DNA from: Silene conica
Lineage: Eukaryota; Streptophyta; Magnoliopsida; Caryophyllales; Caryophyllaceae
Assembly: GCA_029255685.2 (NCBI GenBank)
Contig: CM055315.2
Span: 30,075,501 to 30,139,500, forward strand
Direction of reading: 5' to 3'
Length of the DNA: 64,000 nucleotides
A model generated the notes under the pieces. It saw only the letters and a list, made by a program, of their open reading frames with translations. It did no database searches and had not been told where the DNA came from. Shown piece by piece: positions 11,710-21,854 of the stretch. The translations under genes and the position numbers were made by a program. Position 1 is the first letter of the stretch. Each line of letters opens with the position of its first letter.

Positions 11710-13326
11710 TTGCTCAGTTCGAAGCCCAATCTGAAAAATCCGTTAATTGGGAGAGGAAGGAATCGTAGGGGTTGTGGTAGTTACTATATTGCTCCTACAC
11801 CACAGTCGGTACCGCAACAAACCCCTCCACCTACTGAAAATAATGAGATCGCTGAAATAGTCGAGATGATAAAGGCATTGACATTAATGGTGCAATCAAG
11901 CTCCCACGTTATCCGTCTTGAGAAGGTGCAAGCCCAAGTGAACGAATTGAGCGAAGGAATTGAGCGTGAGGCTGCTGAATTAAGAGCATTGAGGAGTAAT
12001 GCATTCGATCGAGTATCTGACAGTATTCGATCGAGCAATTTGGAGGACAAACCTCTCGATCGAGCTACTGAAAATGCTCGATCGAGCAAGTACAAGGAAA
12101 AAGACCTTGATCGAGTAAACAAAAATACTCGATCGAACGGAAGAGAGGATACAATCCTCGATCGAGTAGATGAAAGTAGTCGATCGAGTATTCCTGATGA
12201 CGAGGCTTTCTTTCGACTATTCTCCGATGCTAAACCGAGTAGTTTTACTGCTCGATCAGTTCCTTATCCACAATGGTTGCCGCCACACAGTGGATTTCTG
12301 GACCACTTATGGGCTCTCGACGTCATGGCTCACTACAATGAGATGATAACTCAGGTACCTACTTATGCTAATTTTATTTCTCGAATTGATTGGTCTAGGA
12401 AGGATACTAATAATGAGTCGGTAATGAACATAGCCATGGGTGTAGAGTGTAGCATGCTTATTAGGAAGGGGACTGTCCCTATAACGTCTGACCCGCGTCA
12501 ATTCTCTATTCCATGTTCTATAGGAACCCATTTGTTCGATAATGCTTTATGTGACCTCGATTCTAGTGTCAACATCTTACCTTTACCTCTTGCAATGCAA
12601 TTAGGATTGACTAAGTTTGTACGCGCTAGAGCGACTAATCAGTTGGCTGGTTACTCTTATGTAAAGGTCAAGGGAGTTTTACATGATGTACCTGTTAGGA
12701 TTGGGAATTTCTATATTCCCGTAGACTTCGTTGTTCTAAACATACCCGAGGACCGCAATGTTCCTATTATTTTGGGAAGACCATTTTTGTGCACTGCTGG
12801 CGCAATTGTTGATGTCAGGGTTGGAACACTTATCTCTCAGGTCGGGGGAGAGGATTTGGTTTTTACTAAGTGCGATGACCCTAGGGAACCCATACCTATC
12901 GTATCTTGCGATAATTTTCTTCTTGTAGAGCCTGTTGCCATTATGTTTGAGCCGCCTTCTGAGTCACATATTTTTGCTACTGTCATAACACATCTGCCCC
13001 GTTCTGGGAGCAACATGGAGGAACATTGCTTTGTTTCTCTTCTTGCAGGTTTTGACGAGGTCAATGAACCGAGAGATGTGATGGGTGCTCCTAGCGTGGA
13101 ATTTGGAACTACTTGGATAGATGATCCAGGAGGAGGTGTTGATAAGGCTATGTCGTTGAGAAAGAGGATGCGTGATGAGCTGAAAGTTTGGGAGCCGGGT
13201 GCTGTGAAGAACTCCCATTCGTCTGTTGCCAAGCTGTTGAGGCCGGTTGTTGACTTGACATTAGCTGAAGCTACCGCATTCAGTCAAAAGCCTTTTAGAG
13301 GGCCATTAATTTGTGGTGTTGGATGA
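11710..13326 (+). CDS. TE2 gag-protease-like protein (late gag plus degenerate aspartic protease)
   Basis: A 538-codon open frame without an ATG at its 5' end. The ATG at 11688, which follows the same AGGCTTGAGTAC leader motif as in TE3, opens another frame that stops at 11766, so a small frameshift probably separates the start from this frame. Residues 1-55 are basic and Pro/Gln-rich. Residues about 98-165 hold a fourfold repeat of about 17 codons encoding LDR...RSS, built from CTCGATCGAG palindromes. Residues about 270-400 match the Athila protease region (IPCSIGTHLFDNALCDLDSSV; IPIILGRPFL in TE3 is VPIILGRPFL here). The active-site motif is DLDSSV instead of the DLGASV of TE3, so activity is doubtful. 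The retrotransposon-gag domain of TE3 is absent. Confidence 0.7.
   Translation: MLSSKPNLKNPLIGRGRNRRGCGSYYIAPTPQSVPQQTPPPTENNEIAEIVEMIKALTLMVQSSSHVIRLEKVQAQVNELSEGIEREAAELRALRSNAFDRVSDSIRSSNLEDKPLDRATENARSSKYKEKDLDRVNKNTRSNGREDTILDRVDESSRSSIPDDEAFFRLFSDAKPSSFTARSVPYPQWLPPHSGFLDHLWALDVMAHYNEMITQVPTYANFISRIDWSRKDTNNESVMNIAMGVECSMLIRKGTVPITSDPRQFSIPCSIGTHLFDNALCDLDSSVNILPLPLAMQLGLTKFVRARATNQLAGYSYVKVKGVLHDVPVRIGNFYIPVDFVVLNIPEDRNVPIILGRPFLCTAGAIVDVRVGTLISQVGGEDLVFTKCDDPREPIPIVSCDNFLLVEPVAIMFEPPSESHIFATVITHLPRSGSNMEEHCFVSLLAGFDEVNEPRDVMGAPSVEFGTTWIDDPGGGVDKAMSLRKRMRDELKVWEPGAVKNSHSSVAKLLRPVVDLTLAEATAFSQKPFRGPLICGVG
12003..12205 (+). repeat. In-frame 51-bp repeat with paired CTCGATCGAG palindromes
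   Basis: Four tandem units inside the TE2 ORF. Each has one palindrome at its start (read as LDR) and one about 21-24 bp later (read as RSS). The linkers differ, while the palindrome positions and frame are kept. Confidence 0.85.
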
Positions 13327-13534
13327 TGCTGAAGAGGGTCGAGCTGGGACCGTTTAATCTAGCACTACCGGGAGGCAACCCGGAGTTTGGACTTTTTAAT
13401 TTCTTTATGTTTTGGAACAATTAGCTTTTAAGTTTTGCGTGTTGTAATACTCGTACTCAGGTTTAGACTTTGAACTCGTCTTCGCGTTTTAGTAGTTTTC
13501 CGTGGTTGTGGTTGCGTTTTTGCAGGGATTGATC

Positions 13535-13720
13535 TCGATCGAATAGCGTCATAATTCGATCGAGAAGTTTTGCAACCCAGATTGCTCGATCGAGCAGCCC
13601 AAGAAGTCGATCGAGAGGTTTTATGGTTCGGCTTAGTCGATCGAGAGGTCCAATGCTTCAATCGAGGAAATCACTAGACAAACTGCTCGATCGAGCACTA
13701 CTTCTTCTCGATCGAGATGC
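13535..13720. repeat. CTCGATCGAG palindrome cluster downstream of the TE2 ORF
   Basis: At least seven exact or one-off copies of TCGATCGA in 185 bp, arranged mostly in pairs. Confidence 0.85.
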
Positions 13721-14572
13721 TGCTCTTGTATCAACTGCTATGAAGGATTATTCTGCCAACTTCTACGCTTCGATTGCGACCTCTCTCTATCGTTCGGTTT
13801 GGGGAGGTCCGTGGTGCGTGCACTTTTGTAAGTTCCTAACTATTCTTCTTTAGTTTGCATTTCTTTTCCTTTACTTTGTACAATGAGGACATTGTACGAT
13901 TTGGTTTGGGGAGGTTTTGCATCCATATTTGTGTCTGCATTTTGTTTTACTGCATTTGTGTTTGCACATTTCAATTTTCGCACGCATTGTTGCTTTATTC
14001 CCTAAAAAAAATCGAAAATTAAAAAAATTCACGTTTATTTTTGCATATTAGGTCGAGTCAGATTGGAGTGTTTCATTGCTAAAATTTGTTGTATGCTTAA
14101 GCCTTGCACTATTTCACGTCTATTTGCAAATTCCATAGCAATTTCTCGAATTTCGTTTCAAAATAGGTTGAACTAGTAGACTTGACTGGAAATTTTGACA
14201 AACTATAATAACTTTCTGAGCTTTAGAGCCTTAAACTGGTGACATCCATGACCGAGATTGTAAGTAATATTCCCTGCATTTCATGTTTTGCATGTGTATG
14301 AGTTTTTGATTTCTTATTGTCTACACGCATCGGTTAGAGGTTGGAATTACACGTTTGGAGGTCTATTGCATCAACCCCTTTCTCGTTTTGCCCATTCAAC
14401 TCTACTTTAAGCCATAACTGCGTTTTTGTCCTTAACTACATTCCATACTTAGCCTACCATTGTGCCGAGCTAGGTAGTAGTAGAGGAAATCATCATTTCG
14501 TATCAGTTTTGGCTCGTTTTTAGATGTCTTGGAGTGCGTGCAAGTGCAAATTAGAGGAAGTAATGTTGTTGT

Positions 14573-14686
14573 TGCTCGATCGAGAGATTTATAGCTCGAT
14601 TGAGAAGTTTTGAGAAATTTCTTGCTCGATCGAGAATTCTGGATGAAAGTGTCCTCGACCGAGGGAAATTTTGATCGATCGAGTAC
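14573..14686. repeat. CTCGATCGAG palindrome cluster, TE2 distal 3' region
   Basis: Four to five copies, including CCTCGACCGAGG, a changed copy that is still self-complementary at its arms. Confidence 0.8.
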
Positions 14687-15364
14687 ATGGAAGTGTTTTA
14701 CCTGAACAACCGAGAAAGCAAAAAAGGAAAAAAAGAAAAATGAAAAAAAAAAGATGAAAAAAAAACGAAAAAAAAGAAAATCAGGAAATGAAAAAAAAGA
14801 AGAAGCATAATTCGGTTTGAAGTTTATCGGGATTTGTGATGTGTATGCCTAGTCATTTAAGAGGCATTGCGATTATTTTTGAGTCGGAAGTTGGGGATAT
14901 GTGTTATTATGGTTTGTTAGGTTCTAGCTTGGCTTTAACCCCCACATTTCCATACATGTCTCGCCCTTTCTGTCCTACTTAGCTTCACATTCCCATATTT
15001 TGCAATAGTTCGGCGTGTAATTGACATTGACGGTGGTTGTGCGTGTGTACGGTGCTTGAAATCATTAATCATATTAGTCTAGCATGCATGATTTGTTGGT
15101 CGCAGTCTAGGTGAGCGACTTTTACTTCTTTCTCTCTTACATAAACTCTGCTTACCCTTTGCTTTGATGAGAGAAGAGTGACCCGGGAGAGTCCAATTTT
15201 GAAAGTCTTGCACGGTCGGAAGTTCAACATTTTTTTGAAATATGCATAAATTCGTTTGCTTAGGATATTGAGCCTTTAATATTGACTCATGTGCATTAAA
15301 CGGTTTGAGTTAACAGTTTTCAGCTTGTCCACGTTTTACTCCTATCTGTTTAGTCTTAGTTAGT

Positions 15365-15411
15365 TGCATGAGTTTGCTTGAGGGCAAGCAAAGGTTTGGT
15401 TTGGGGAGGTT
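15365..15411 (+). other. TE2 polypurine tract with preceding hairpin
   Basis: TTTGCTTGAGGGCAAGCAAA is an inverted repeat just upstream of GGTTTGGGGAGGTT, the likely plus-strand primer, which abuts the 3' LTR at 15412. The same arrangement is seen in TE3 and, weaker, in TE4. Confidence 0.75.
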
Positions 15412-17198
15412 TGATGTGTGCATTTTATATAGACCTTTTAGGCCATATTAGCACGCATTTCCATGCTTATTCCGTAGTATTTTACTACGAATATCCCCCG
15501 AATAGTCTACTTTGGTTTGTTTTGCTATTTTGCAGATATGAGCCGGAGAAGATCATAATCAAGTCTAAAACATGTCCTCATGCATACATTTAGGAGAATA
15601 GTTGAGTCGGAGCTTGTTATTACCATTTTGAGATGCGCATAGGAGTAACAAATTCTATCAAGCCAAGGAAGAGCTTTAATTTGCTACTGCCTACTTTGAG
15701 GAGCCATATCTCCAGTTCTACAATAGATAATCAGGTGATTCCAATTTAAGATAGAAGCTTGTCCTCTTAGCTTTCCAACGCCACCAAGAACGCTGGACTT
15801 GAGCAAGTAACGAAGAAACGGCAGCCATTTGAAGTTTAGTGCGTAGTGCAGGAAACATGGCGCTGACAAAGTCCTCGATCGAGAGGTTTTGGTTCTTAAT
15901 CTTGTCGATCGAGAGCTTTTGGTACCCATTCTTCTCGATCGAGAGATTTTGATAGCTATTCTTCTCGATCGAGAGCTTTTGATAGCTATTCTTCTCGATC
16001 GAGAGGTTTTCCTCTCGATCGAGAGCCTTGTCGGGTGACTGATAATTTTCCCGAGAGTTTATGACAGTTTTCTTTTATGTTTACTATAAGAACTCTCTTG
16101 AGAGTTTATTTAGGTTATCTTCCCTTTTTATCTCTATCCCTTTTATCAGACTTTTCATCAAAAATAAAATACTGTACTTTCCATTTTACTTACTTTACAT
16201 TTTCAAGGATTGTAATCAGGTTTAATATCATTCTTTACGCCGAATTTTGCTCGATTGTAATTCTCTCTTTTCCTCTTAATCTTAATCTTTCTTATGTTGT
16301 TTTCTTACTGTTCAATACGTGTCTGTGTTCTGCCTTCGTTCCCGTTCTCTGCCTCGATTAGTGTGCGTTTAGTTTCGCTTCTCTCGGTCTCTGTTTCTTA
16401 TTCTCATCGTTGCTTTTTCTGTTTCGTTTGCACTATTTTCATTCTGCCCCTTTTTTTCATTTTCCTGTCTCGGTTCCTGTATCTTTATGCTTGCTTGTCT
16501 CAGTTTCTATACTTCTCTTCTTATCACTGTTTTTACCATATTTAATACTTTGTCGATTGTTAGCATGATTATCGTATTTGTATTCATTTATAATTACGTT
16601 ATGAGTAGCTAATTTCTTTATATGCCGGGATGAGGGAAACTGTGTTTTATGCATGATAGGTTATAACCGGGTTGGGTAGTTTTACGGTAGGAATTGTTGT
16701 TAAGCAATTTATATGATGTTTGGTTGAATGAGTATACGCAGGAGACCATTCGTTTAGTTAAACCCCGACTTAGATCGGAATATTGGAAGGGTAAGGCTTG
16801 CTTAGTAATAATAATTAGTTTCTGTGAGGGCGGAAGTTAAGCAGAAATAACCTTAGGGCATCTTAAGACCGGAAGGTATAGTCGGGTTAGAGACGTGACT
16901 GTAATAACCTAGCTCTTTCTACCAATAATCTGACCAACCTAGTTATACCGATAGTGCTGACGACACAGTGACCCGAATTCCTAACATATCCATCTTCTCT
17001 GAATTATTTTATATCTTTCTCGTTTCTTTTCGTAGTTTAGTTAAAACAATTTACAAATCCCCAATTCGTGACATTCCGACATACGAATTTAGACAGATAA
17101 TTAGCAACTTTGCCTCCCTGTGGAGATCGACCCTATTTACCATTAGCTTCCGTTAGTAGTATTAGTTTATTATTTATGGTACTTAAACGACCGTATCA
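15412..17198 (+). repeat. TE2 3' LTR
   Basis: 1.79 kb copy of 9737-11485 with scattered substitutions and small indels, including one extra CTCGATCGAG unit near 15970. Confidence 0.9.
15873..16027. repeat. CTCGATCGAG palindrome run in the TE2 3' LTR
   Basis: Six copies spaced about 30-36 bp. The segment TTTTGATAGCTATTCTT is repeated between copies, so the run grew by one unit relative to the 5' LTR. Confidence 0.85.
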
Positions 17199-17435
17199 CT
17201 ACTGAAGAAGAGTTTAAAGAGCTCAAAACGAAGAAAAATGGTTGGTTTAAAATAAGCATTTTTTGGGACCTTCCATATTGGAAAACAATGTTAATCAGAC
17301 ACAACTTGGATGTAATGCACATAGAAAAGAACTTTTTTGAGCAATTAATTGACATGATCATGGATGTCGAAGGCGAAACATGTGATACTATTGGTTCAAG
17401 AAAAGATTTTATTTAGTGTGTCATGGTTATTTAGT
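17199..17435 (+). pseudogene. CACTA TNP2-like transposase, central block
   Basis: Continues the frame broken at 1511: TEEEFKEL, then WFKISIFWDLPYWK and the signature LIRHNLDVMHIEKNFFEQ (about 17270-17345). Removing TE1 and TE2 gives an uninterrupted read across GATGGTACT...GAAGAAGAG. The block ends near 17430 in a short duplicated segment (GTGTCATGGTTATTTAGT occurs at about 17418 and again at 17466), the junction to the TE3-derived flank. Confidence 0.85.
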
Positions 17436-17879
17436 CTCACAATCCCAAATTTGCCTCGGCATGTGTCATGGTTATTTAGTGTGGGAATGCATATGTACGG
17501 TTGTAGAGATTTTATTCATGTTAGATTGCAGGCATGTTCTTACGGGTCGTAGATAGGTGAGAGTCCTTACTTTTATTTATCTTCTTATCTTTCACATATA
17601 CATTTGACCCTTTGCTTTCATGAGTGTCTCGAGCGTACCGCGAGAGTCCAATTAGAATGGGTCTTGCAAGGTCGAAATTTTAGCATGCTTTTACAACATG
17701 TTTAATTCGTTTTGCTTTTGACATTATGTTTGATTATATTTGAAGGATGCATTAAATCGGTTAAGCATAGTGTTGTGTTTGGTTGTGAAAAGTATGAAGT
17801 CCGTTCCATTAGAAGTTTTATTTTCTTTTTTGAGTCTTAGTGCTTGCTTGAGGACAAGCAAGGTTTGGTTTGGGGAGTT
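17436..17879 (+). repeat. Duplicated 3' internal end of TE3, upstream of its 5' LTR
   Basis: 444 bp matching 28431-28874, the stretch just before the TE3 3' LTR, with one difference noticed (a C/A near 17570). It includes the PPT and its hairpin. So an LTR-internal-LTR unit is preceded by the tail of a second copy sharing the same LTR, the trace of a tandem array or of recombination between two copies. Confidence 0.9.
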
Positions 17880-19182
17880 TGATACGTGCCTATTCTATGC
17901 ATTTTATTTACTCTTTTGGCACGTATTTTCTTACACTTTCGTGACTTTTTAGTTGCTTTTTCTCCCATATTGTCTACTTTGGTATTTCTATGTTTTGTAT
18001 GTAGGAATATGCGGAAGTAAGCAAAACCAAGCCTTATTTGCCTTTAGGAAGCTGTTTTTGGAGCAGTAATTCGGATGGTGCATTCAAGTATAATTATCGG
18101 GCCGGATCGAAGCTGGAAATAAAGAGAAGCGGTCGACCGACCACCGAAAGTGGTCGACCGACCGGTGTCAACGTAAACAGGCCCAGTTCTCCACGGAAGC
18201 CCAAATTCGCATAAAAGATAAACCCGCATTGGCAGAATCGGTCGACCGACCGAGATAACAGGTCGACCGACCAGACCCTGTTTCGAGACTTCCGTTTTCT
18301 TTTCTGTTTTCCTAATCTTGTAATATTTCTTATTTAAGGAGACCAAAAACTCTTCTATTAGGTTAAGTAGTTTTTCAGCAATTTTCTACCTAAGTAATTT
18401 TTCATCCAAGTACTTTATGTTGAAGACTCCATTGTTAGACTTTTTGGTATAAAGCTTTCATCTTTCTTCTTAGGATTTCCATTCAAGTTGTAAGTTTGTG
18501 ATAATTAATCTTTCCTTTTGATTCAATCTTGTTATTCATCTTGTTATTATTTCTTATTTCATGTTTTCCCTTTTATTGTCTTCTTTAATTATGTTTATCT
18601 CTTTAATATTCTTAGTAATTGTTAGTTTCATAATCATAAGTATGCATAACTAATTCTTGTGATTAGGAATTAGGGGAACCATGTAAAAACTTGACTTTGA
18701 TAAGTTTGATGATTAAATTACCAATCCCCCATTGTTGTTGGTAAACTAATCCTTAGGATTGAAAGATTATTAGGATTAGTTTAACAACAACTTTGGGATA
18801 GCCCTTGAACGAAAGTTTAGTGCTTTTCTAGGAACCCTAAGACCGTAAGGATTGGGTAGAATTTTGACCTAAAGGTTTATTCTTTGTTCCTTGGGATTGT
18901 GTTATTTGATTATTTTACCCTTCATTGACTTGTTTTGACCATGGGGAACCAAAGTTCCTAATCTCCTTTCTATCTTATCTTAATTTTCTTGTTATTTTGT
19001 TACTTTAGTTGTTAGTTAAAATCCCAATTTAAACCCCCCTTTTTGGTTACTTGCAATAGACTTTAAATTTACAAACCTAATTTACCCTGTCTCTCTGTGG
19101 TTCGACCCTTGACTTATCATAACTGAGTTTAAGCTGAGGTTTTATAAATCTTATCTTTGGCACCCCTCAACGACGGGTGTCA
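17880..19182 (+). repeat. TE3 5' LTR
   Basis: Starts TGATACGTGCC, ends CGGGTGTCA. GGTCGACCGACC pairs lie at 18131-18163 and 18240-18272, upstream of a TATTTAAG sequence (about 18331) that could be the TATA box. Confidence 0.95.
18131..18272. repeat. Two GGTCGACC hairpin pairs in the TE3 5' LTR
   Basis: Each pair is GGTCGACCGACC, a 9-to-10-base spacer, then GGTCGACCGACC. The same pairs occur in the 3' LTR at 29126-29158 and 29235-29267. Confidence 0.9.
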
Positions 19183-19187
19183 AATTT

Positions 19188-19205
19188 TGGCGCCGTTGCC
19201 GGGGA
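19188..19205 (+). other. TE3 primer binding site (tRNA-Asp)
   Basis: TGGCGCCGTTGCCGGGGA, five bases after the LTR, identical to the TE2 site. Confidence 0.95.
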
Positions 19206-19349
19206 GACGGTATAATTTTGTTTGTTAATTTTTAGTTTATTTTTTTTTCTTGTCTTAAGGAACTTAGGTTCCTTAAGACCGTTCTTACCTTTTCTTCTAG
19301 TGCTGTTTAGAAGACAGGTTTTTGAGAGGAAGGCTTGAGTACTCTCTTC

Positions 19350-21854
19350 ATGGACTCTATTTATAGCTTCCTACAGCCGAAGCCTAAAGATTTACCGAAG
19401 GGATTCACCTTACCTAAACCCACCACTGGCTCCTTTGAACTCCGCCCGACTCATATTTCTTTGGTAGAGCAGAGTCAATTTTCTGGTCTACCCGATGAAG
19501 ATCCAATAAAGTATGTTACAACCTTCACAGATTATTGTTGTTTCATACCCCTACCTGAAGGGGTATCTAGAGATGAGGTGCTGGCAACTATGTTCTTGTT
19601 CTCATTAAAAGGAGACGCGCAAGAATGGTACCGGGACCTTAACAAGACAAGTGAAGGGGTTACAGATTGGACCGCCTTGGCCTTGGCTTTTTACAAGAAA
19701 TACTTCCCTCTTGCAAAAGCTGAGGACTTGAGAAACCAAATCCGTAACTTTCAGCAGGGACCTGATGAAGGATTTTGTGAAGCATGGGATCGATTCAAGA
19801 AATTGGTCCGTTCTATCCCTCACCATAACCTTCCACAATGGGACCTATGTAACCGTTTTTACAACTCTCTTTATGATGACTATAAAATGATTCTTGATGT
19901 GGCCGCCAATGGGATATTTCAGAACAACACCGATCATATGAAGGGTTGGGAAACCATTGAAGACATGGCGGTACATAAGGCTACTTTTAAGGGTTCACGT
20001 GGGAATTCAAGAAGGCTGAATGTAGAGATGAATAGAGTGATGGCTCTTGAGACAACAGTTGAAGCCCGTTTCGAAAAGCTTGAAGCAACCCAGCTAAAGC
20101 TTGAAAGTGCGAACCTAGTTACTACGGTCGACAACACGGGAGAAATTGAAAAATTAAGAGCTATTGTTGATGCCTTAACCACGGCAGTTTTTAAGATGAA
20201 TGAGGCGCACTGCACTTCCACGAAGATTTTTGAGGAGCACTTGATGAACATAGCCAATCAAAGAACTAGCTCTCCAGCTAGTTTTGGGGGACCCATGGAG
20301 ACACTGAACGTCATAAATCTAAGGAGTGGCCGTGTTTGTAAAGAAGCAACTCAAGAGGATGATCCAGCCGAGATTCCGACCAGAGAATCCGATCCCGTCA
20401 AAGGAGCAGGAGGTCGACCGACCGCTACTGTAAGTCGACCGACCACTGTTCTCGACGTGAGATCAGATTCCGAAAAAAGAAAAAAATTGGATTTTGCAGA
20501 CTCTGGTCGACCGACCACTGCTACTGGTCGACCGACCGACGTTCCTGAGCAGAGTGCTGTTTTGACTCCGGAATCGCTGGATCCTTCCTTTATTCAAGGT
20601 ATTGCCGAAATTCTACAACTGAAAAAGCCAAAGGTTGTTGATCCTATGGCTAAAGTCACCATTCCTTATCCTGAAAGACTGAAAAATTCAAAGGAGGATA
20701 AGAAATTTGGTAAGTTTTTAGAGATGGTGAAGAATCTTGAGGTAACCATCCCTTTCACTGACTTAATTACCCAGGTACCTTCTTATGCTAAATTCATGAA
20801 AGATATTTTAAGTCGTAAGAGGAACTTTCAGGACGACGGTGCTGTTGCTCTTGTGGAAGAATTTTATGTTCTTTCACAAGATAACATAGCACCCAAGTTA
20901 AAAGACCCAGGTAGTTTTTCCATCCCTTGTACCATAGGTAATCATTTAATAGGGAAAGCCCTTTGTGATCTAGGGGCTAGTGTCAGTGTCATACCTGATT
21001 CTGTATGTGAAAGACTTGGTTTAGGTAGACTTAAAGTTACCAATATTACCGTACAGATGGCTGATAGATCAACCCAAAGACCACTAGGGGTCTTGGAGGA
21101 TGTCCCAGTAAAAGTGGGAAAGTTCTTTATTCCTGTGGATTTCGTTGTTTTAGACATTGCTGAGGATAGTCGAATACCTATTATTTTAGGCAGACCTTTT
21201 TTACACACAGCTGGGGCTGTGATAGATGTCAAACGCGGGACCATTACTTTAGAGATTGGGGATGACACTATCGAGTTTAGTCTTGCCCATAAGGCAACTA
21301 TTCCTACTGATGATACTTGTTGTTCCATCGATATTGTAGACAGGAATGTTATCCTTAATTGGAGGGAATCCTTGACCAAGGATCCCCTAGATGATCTGAC
21401 GGTTTTGGATAAGTATGCAGGTACTCCAGCTGAGGATGCTGAAAAGCTGGATTTGATAGAAGAAGAGGAAGAGGAATATGAGCTCACTGAAGAAGAGAAT
21501 GAGAAGCTCATAAGCCTAGCTAATGCAAGTCTGGTAAACATGTGCTATTCTATAGATACTAATTCTGTTCAGGCAGTTGAGGTAAAAGCACCAGAGCGTA
21601 AGCCACTTCCTCCTAATCTTAAATATGTTTTCTTAGATGATACTGAGCAGTACCCTGCGATTGTTAGCTCTAAACTTAGTCCTGACCAACTTTCTGCCTT
21701 AATGACTGTTCTTAAAAAGAATAGAAAAGCTCTAGGTTATTCTTTGGATGATATTAAGGGCATAAGCCCTGATGTTTGTATGCACATAATAGATTTAGAG
21801 GAAGGGCATAAGCCTTATAGACAGGGACAGCGTAAATTGAATCCTAAGATGTAG
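19350..21854 (+). CDS. gag-pol: TE3 Gag and aspartic protease, with start of reverse transcriptase (pol frame up to an in-frame stop)
   Basis: The first ATG is at 19350, after the AGGCTTGAGTAC leader motif shared with TE2. Residues about 80-205 are the retrotransposon gag domain (FLFSLKGDAQEWYRDL; LRNQIRNFQQGPDEGF), followed by a coiled, Lys/Glu-rich part. Residues about 350-400 form a linker with four RPT motifs, encoded by GGTCGACC repeats. The protease region is at residues about 525-635, with the active-site motif DLGASV near 540 and IPIILGRPFLHTAGA. An acidic tract (EEEEEEYELTEEE) precedes the N-terminal edge of reverse transcriptase. A TAG at 21852-21854 ends the frame inside the reverse transcriptase N-terminus, and the same frame continues directly after it. 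No zinc knuckle was seen, as is common for Athila gag. Confidence 0.9.
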   Translation: MDSIYSFLQPKPKDLPKGFTLPKPTTGSFELRPTHISLVEQSQFSGLPDEDPIKYVTTFTDYCCFIPLPEGVSRDEVLATMFLFSLKGDAQEWYRDLNKTSEGVTDWTALALAFYKKYFPLAKAEDLRNQIRNFQQGPDEGFCEAWDRFKKLVRSIPHHNLPQWDLCNRFYNSLYDDYKMILDVAANGIFQNNTDHMKGWETIEDMAVHKATFKGSRGNSRRLNVEMNRVMALETTVEARFEKLEATQLKLESANLVTTVDNTGEIEKLRAIVDALTTAVFKMNEAHCTSTKIFEEHLMNIANQRTSSPASFGGPMETLNVINLRSGRVCKEATQEDDPAEIPTRESDPVKGAGGRPTATVSRPTTVLDVRSDSEKRKKLDFADSGRPTTATGRPTDVPEQSAVLTPESLDPSFIQGIAEILQLKKPKVVDPMAKVTIPYPERLKNSKEDKKFGKFLEMVKNLEVTIPFTDLITQVPSYAKFMKDILSRKRNFQDDGAVALVEEFYVLSQDNIAPKLKDPGSFSIPCTIGNHLIGKALCDLGASVSVIPDSVCERLGLGRLKVTNITVQMADRSTQRPLGVLEDVPVKVGKFFIPVDFVVLDIAEDSRIPIILGRPFLHTAGAVIDVKRGTITLEIGDDTIEFSLAHKATIPTDDTCCSIDIVDRNVILNWRESLTKDPLDDLTVLDKYAGTPAEDAEKLDLIEEEEEEYELTEEENEKLISLANASLVNMCYSIDTNSVQAVEVKAPERKPLPPNLKYVFLDDTEQYPAIVSSKLSPDQLSALMTVLKKNRKALGYSLDDIKGISPDVCMHIIDLEEGHKPYRQGQRKLNPKM
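20412..20537. repeat. GGTCGACC pairs inside the TE3 gag-protease linker
   Basis: Copies at 20412, 20433, 20505 and 20526 form two pairs, each with 21 bp between starts. All are read in the same frame, giving RPT motifs (GRPTA, SRPTT, GRPTT, GRPTD). Confidence 0.9.

Larger units (their letters stand above)
13327..15390 (+). other. TE2 3' untranslated region
   Basis: No coding frame. It holds a CGGGAGGCAACCCG hairpin at 13368-13382 shared with TE3, CTCGATCGAG clusters at 13535-13720 and 14573-14686, internal copies of the TTTGGGGAGG purine motif (about 13799 and 13908), an AG-rich tract (14697-14805) and the block AGAGTCCAATT shared with TE3. Confidence 0.75.
9737..17198 (+). mobile_element. 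TE2: non-autonomous Athila-like LTR retrotransposon
   Basis: LTRs 9737-11485 and 15412-17198 (start TGATGTGTG, end CGTATCA), a tRNA-Asp primer site at 11491 and a polypurine tract before the 3' LTR define it. The single ORF holds only a late-gag and protease-like region. There is no reverse transcriptase, RNase H, integrase or env-like frame. The 3' untranslated region shares several blocks with TE3 (CGGTGACATCCATGACCGA; the AGAGTCCAATT block; the PPT hairpin), so an Athila-like relative probably supplies its enzymes. The flanking repeats GTACT (9732-9736) and CTACT (17199-17203) differ at one base and lie inside the CACTA transposase. Confidence 0.85.

Noticed and set aside
14697-14805. A/G-rich tract as a functional polypurine primer
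   Set aside because: It is low-complexity, distant from the LTR and unlike the TTTGGGGAGG motif that abuts LTRs.
18044-18346. 100-codon minus-strand frame, identical at 29039-29341
   Set aside because: Both copies lie in TE3 LTRs. The repeat of the frame reflects the LTR pair, and the encoded VGRP/GRST motifs come from the GGTCGACC palindromes.
20942-21541. 199-codon minus-strand frame opposite the TE3 protease
   Set aside because: Antisense shadow of a well-supported gag-pol frame, rich in Ser.
21852-21854. TAG as a programmed gag-pol readthrough site
   Set aside because: It lies within the reverse transcriptase N-terminus, downstream of protease, not at a gag-pol boundary; a nonsense mutation is simpler.
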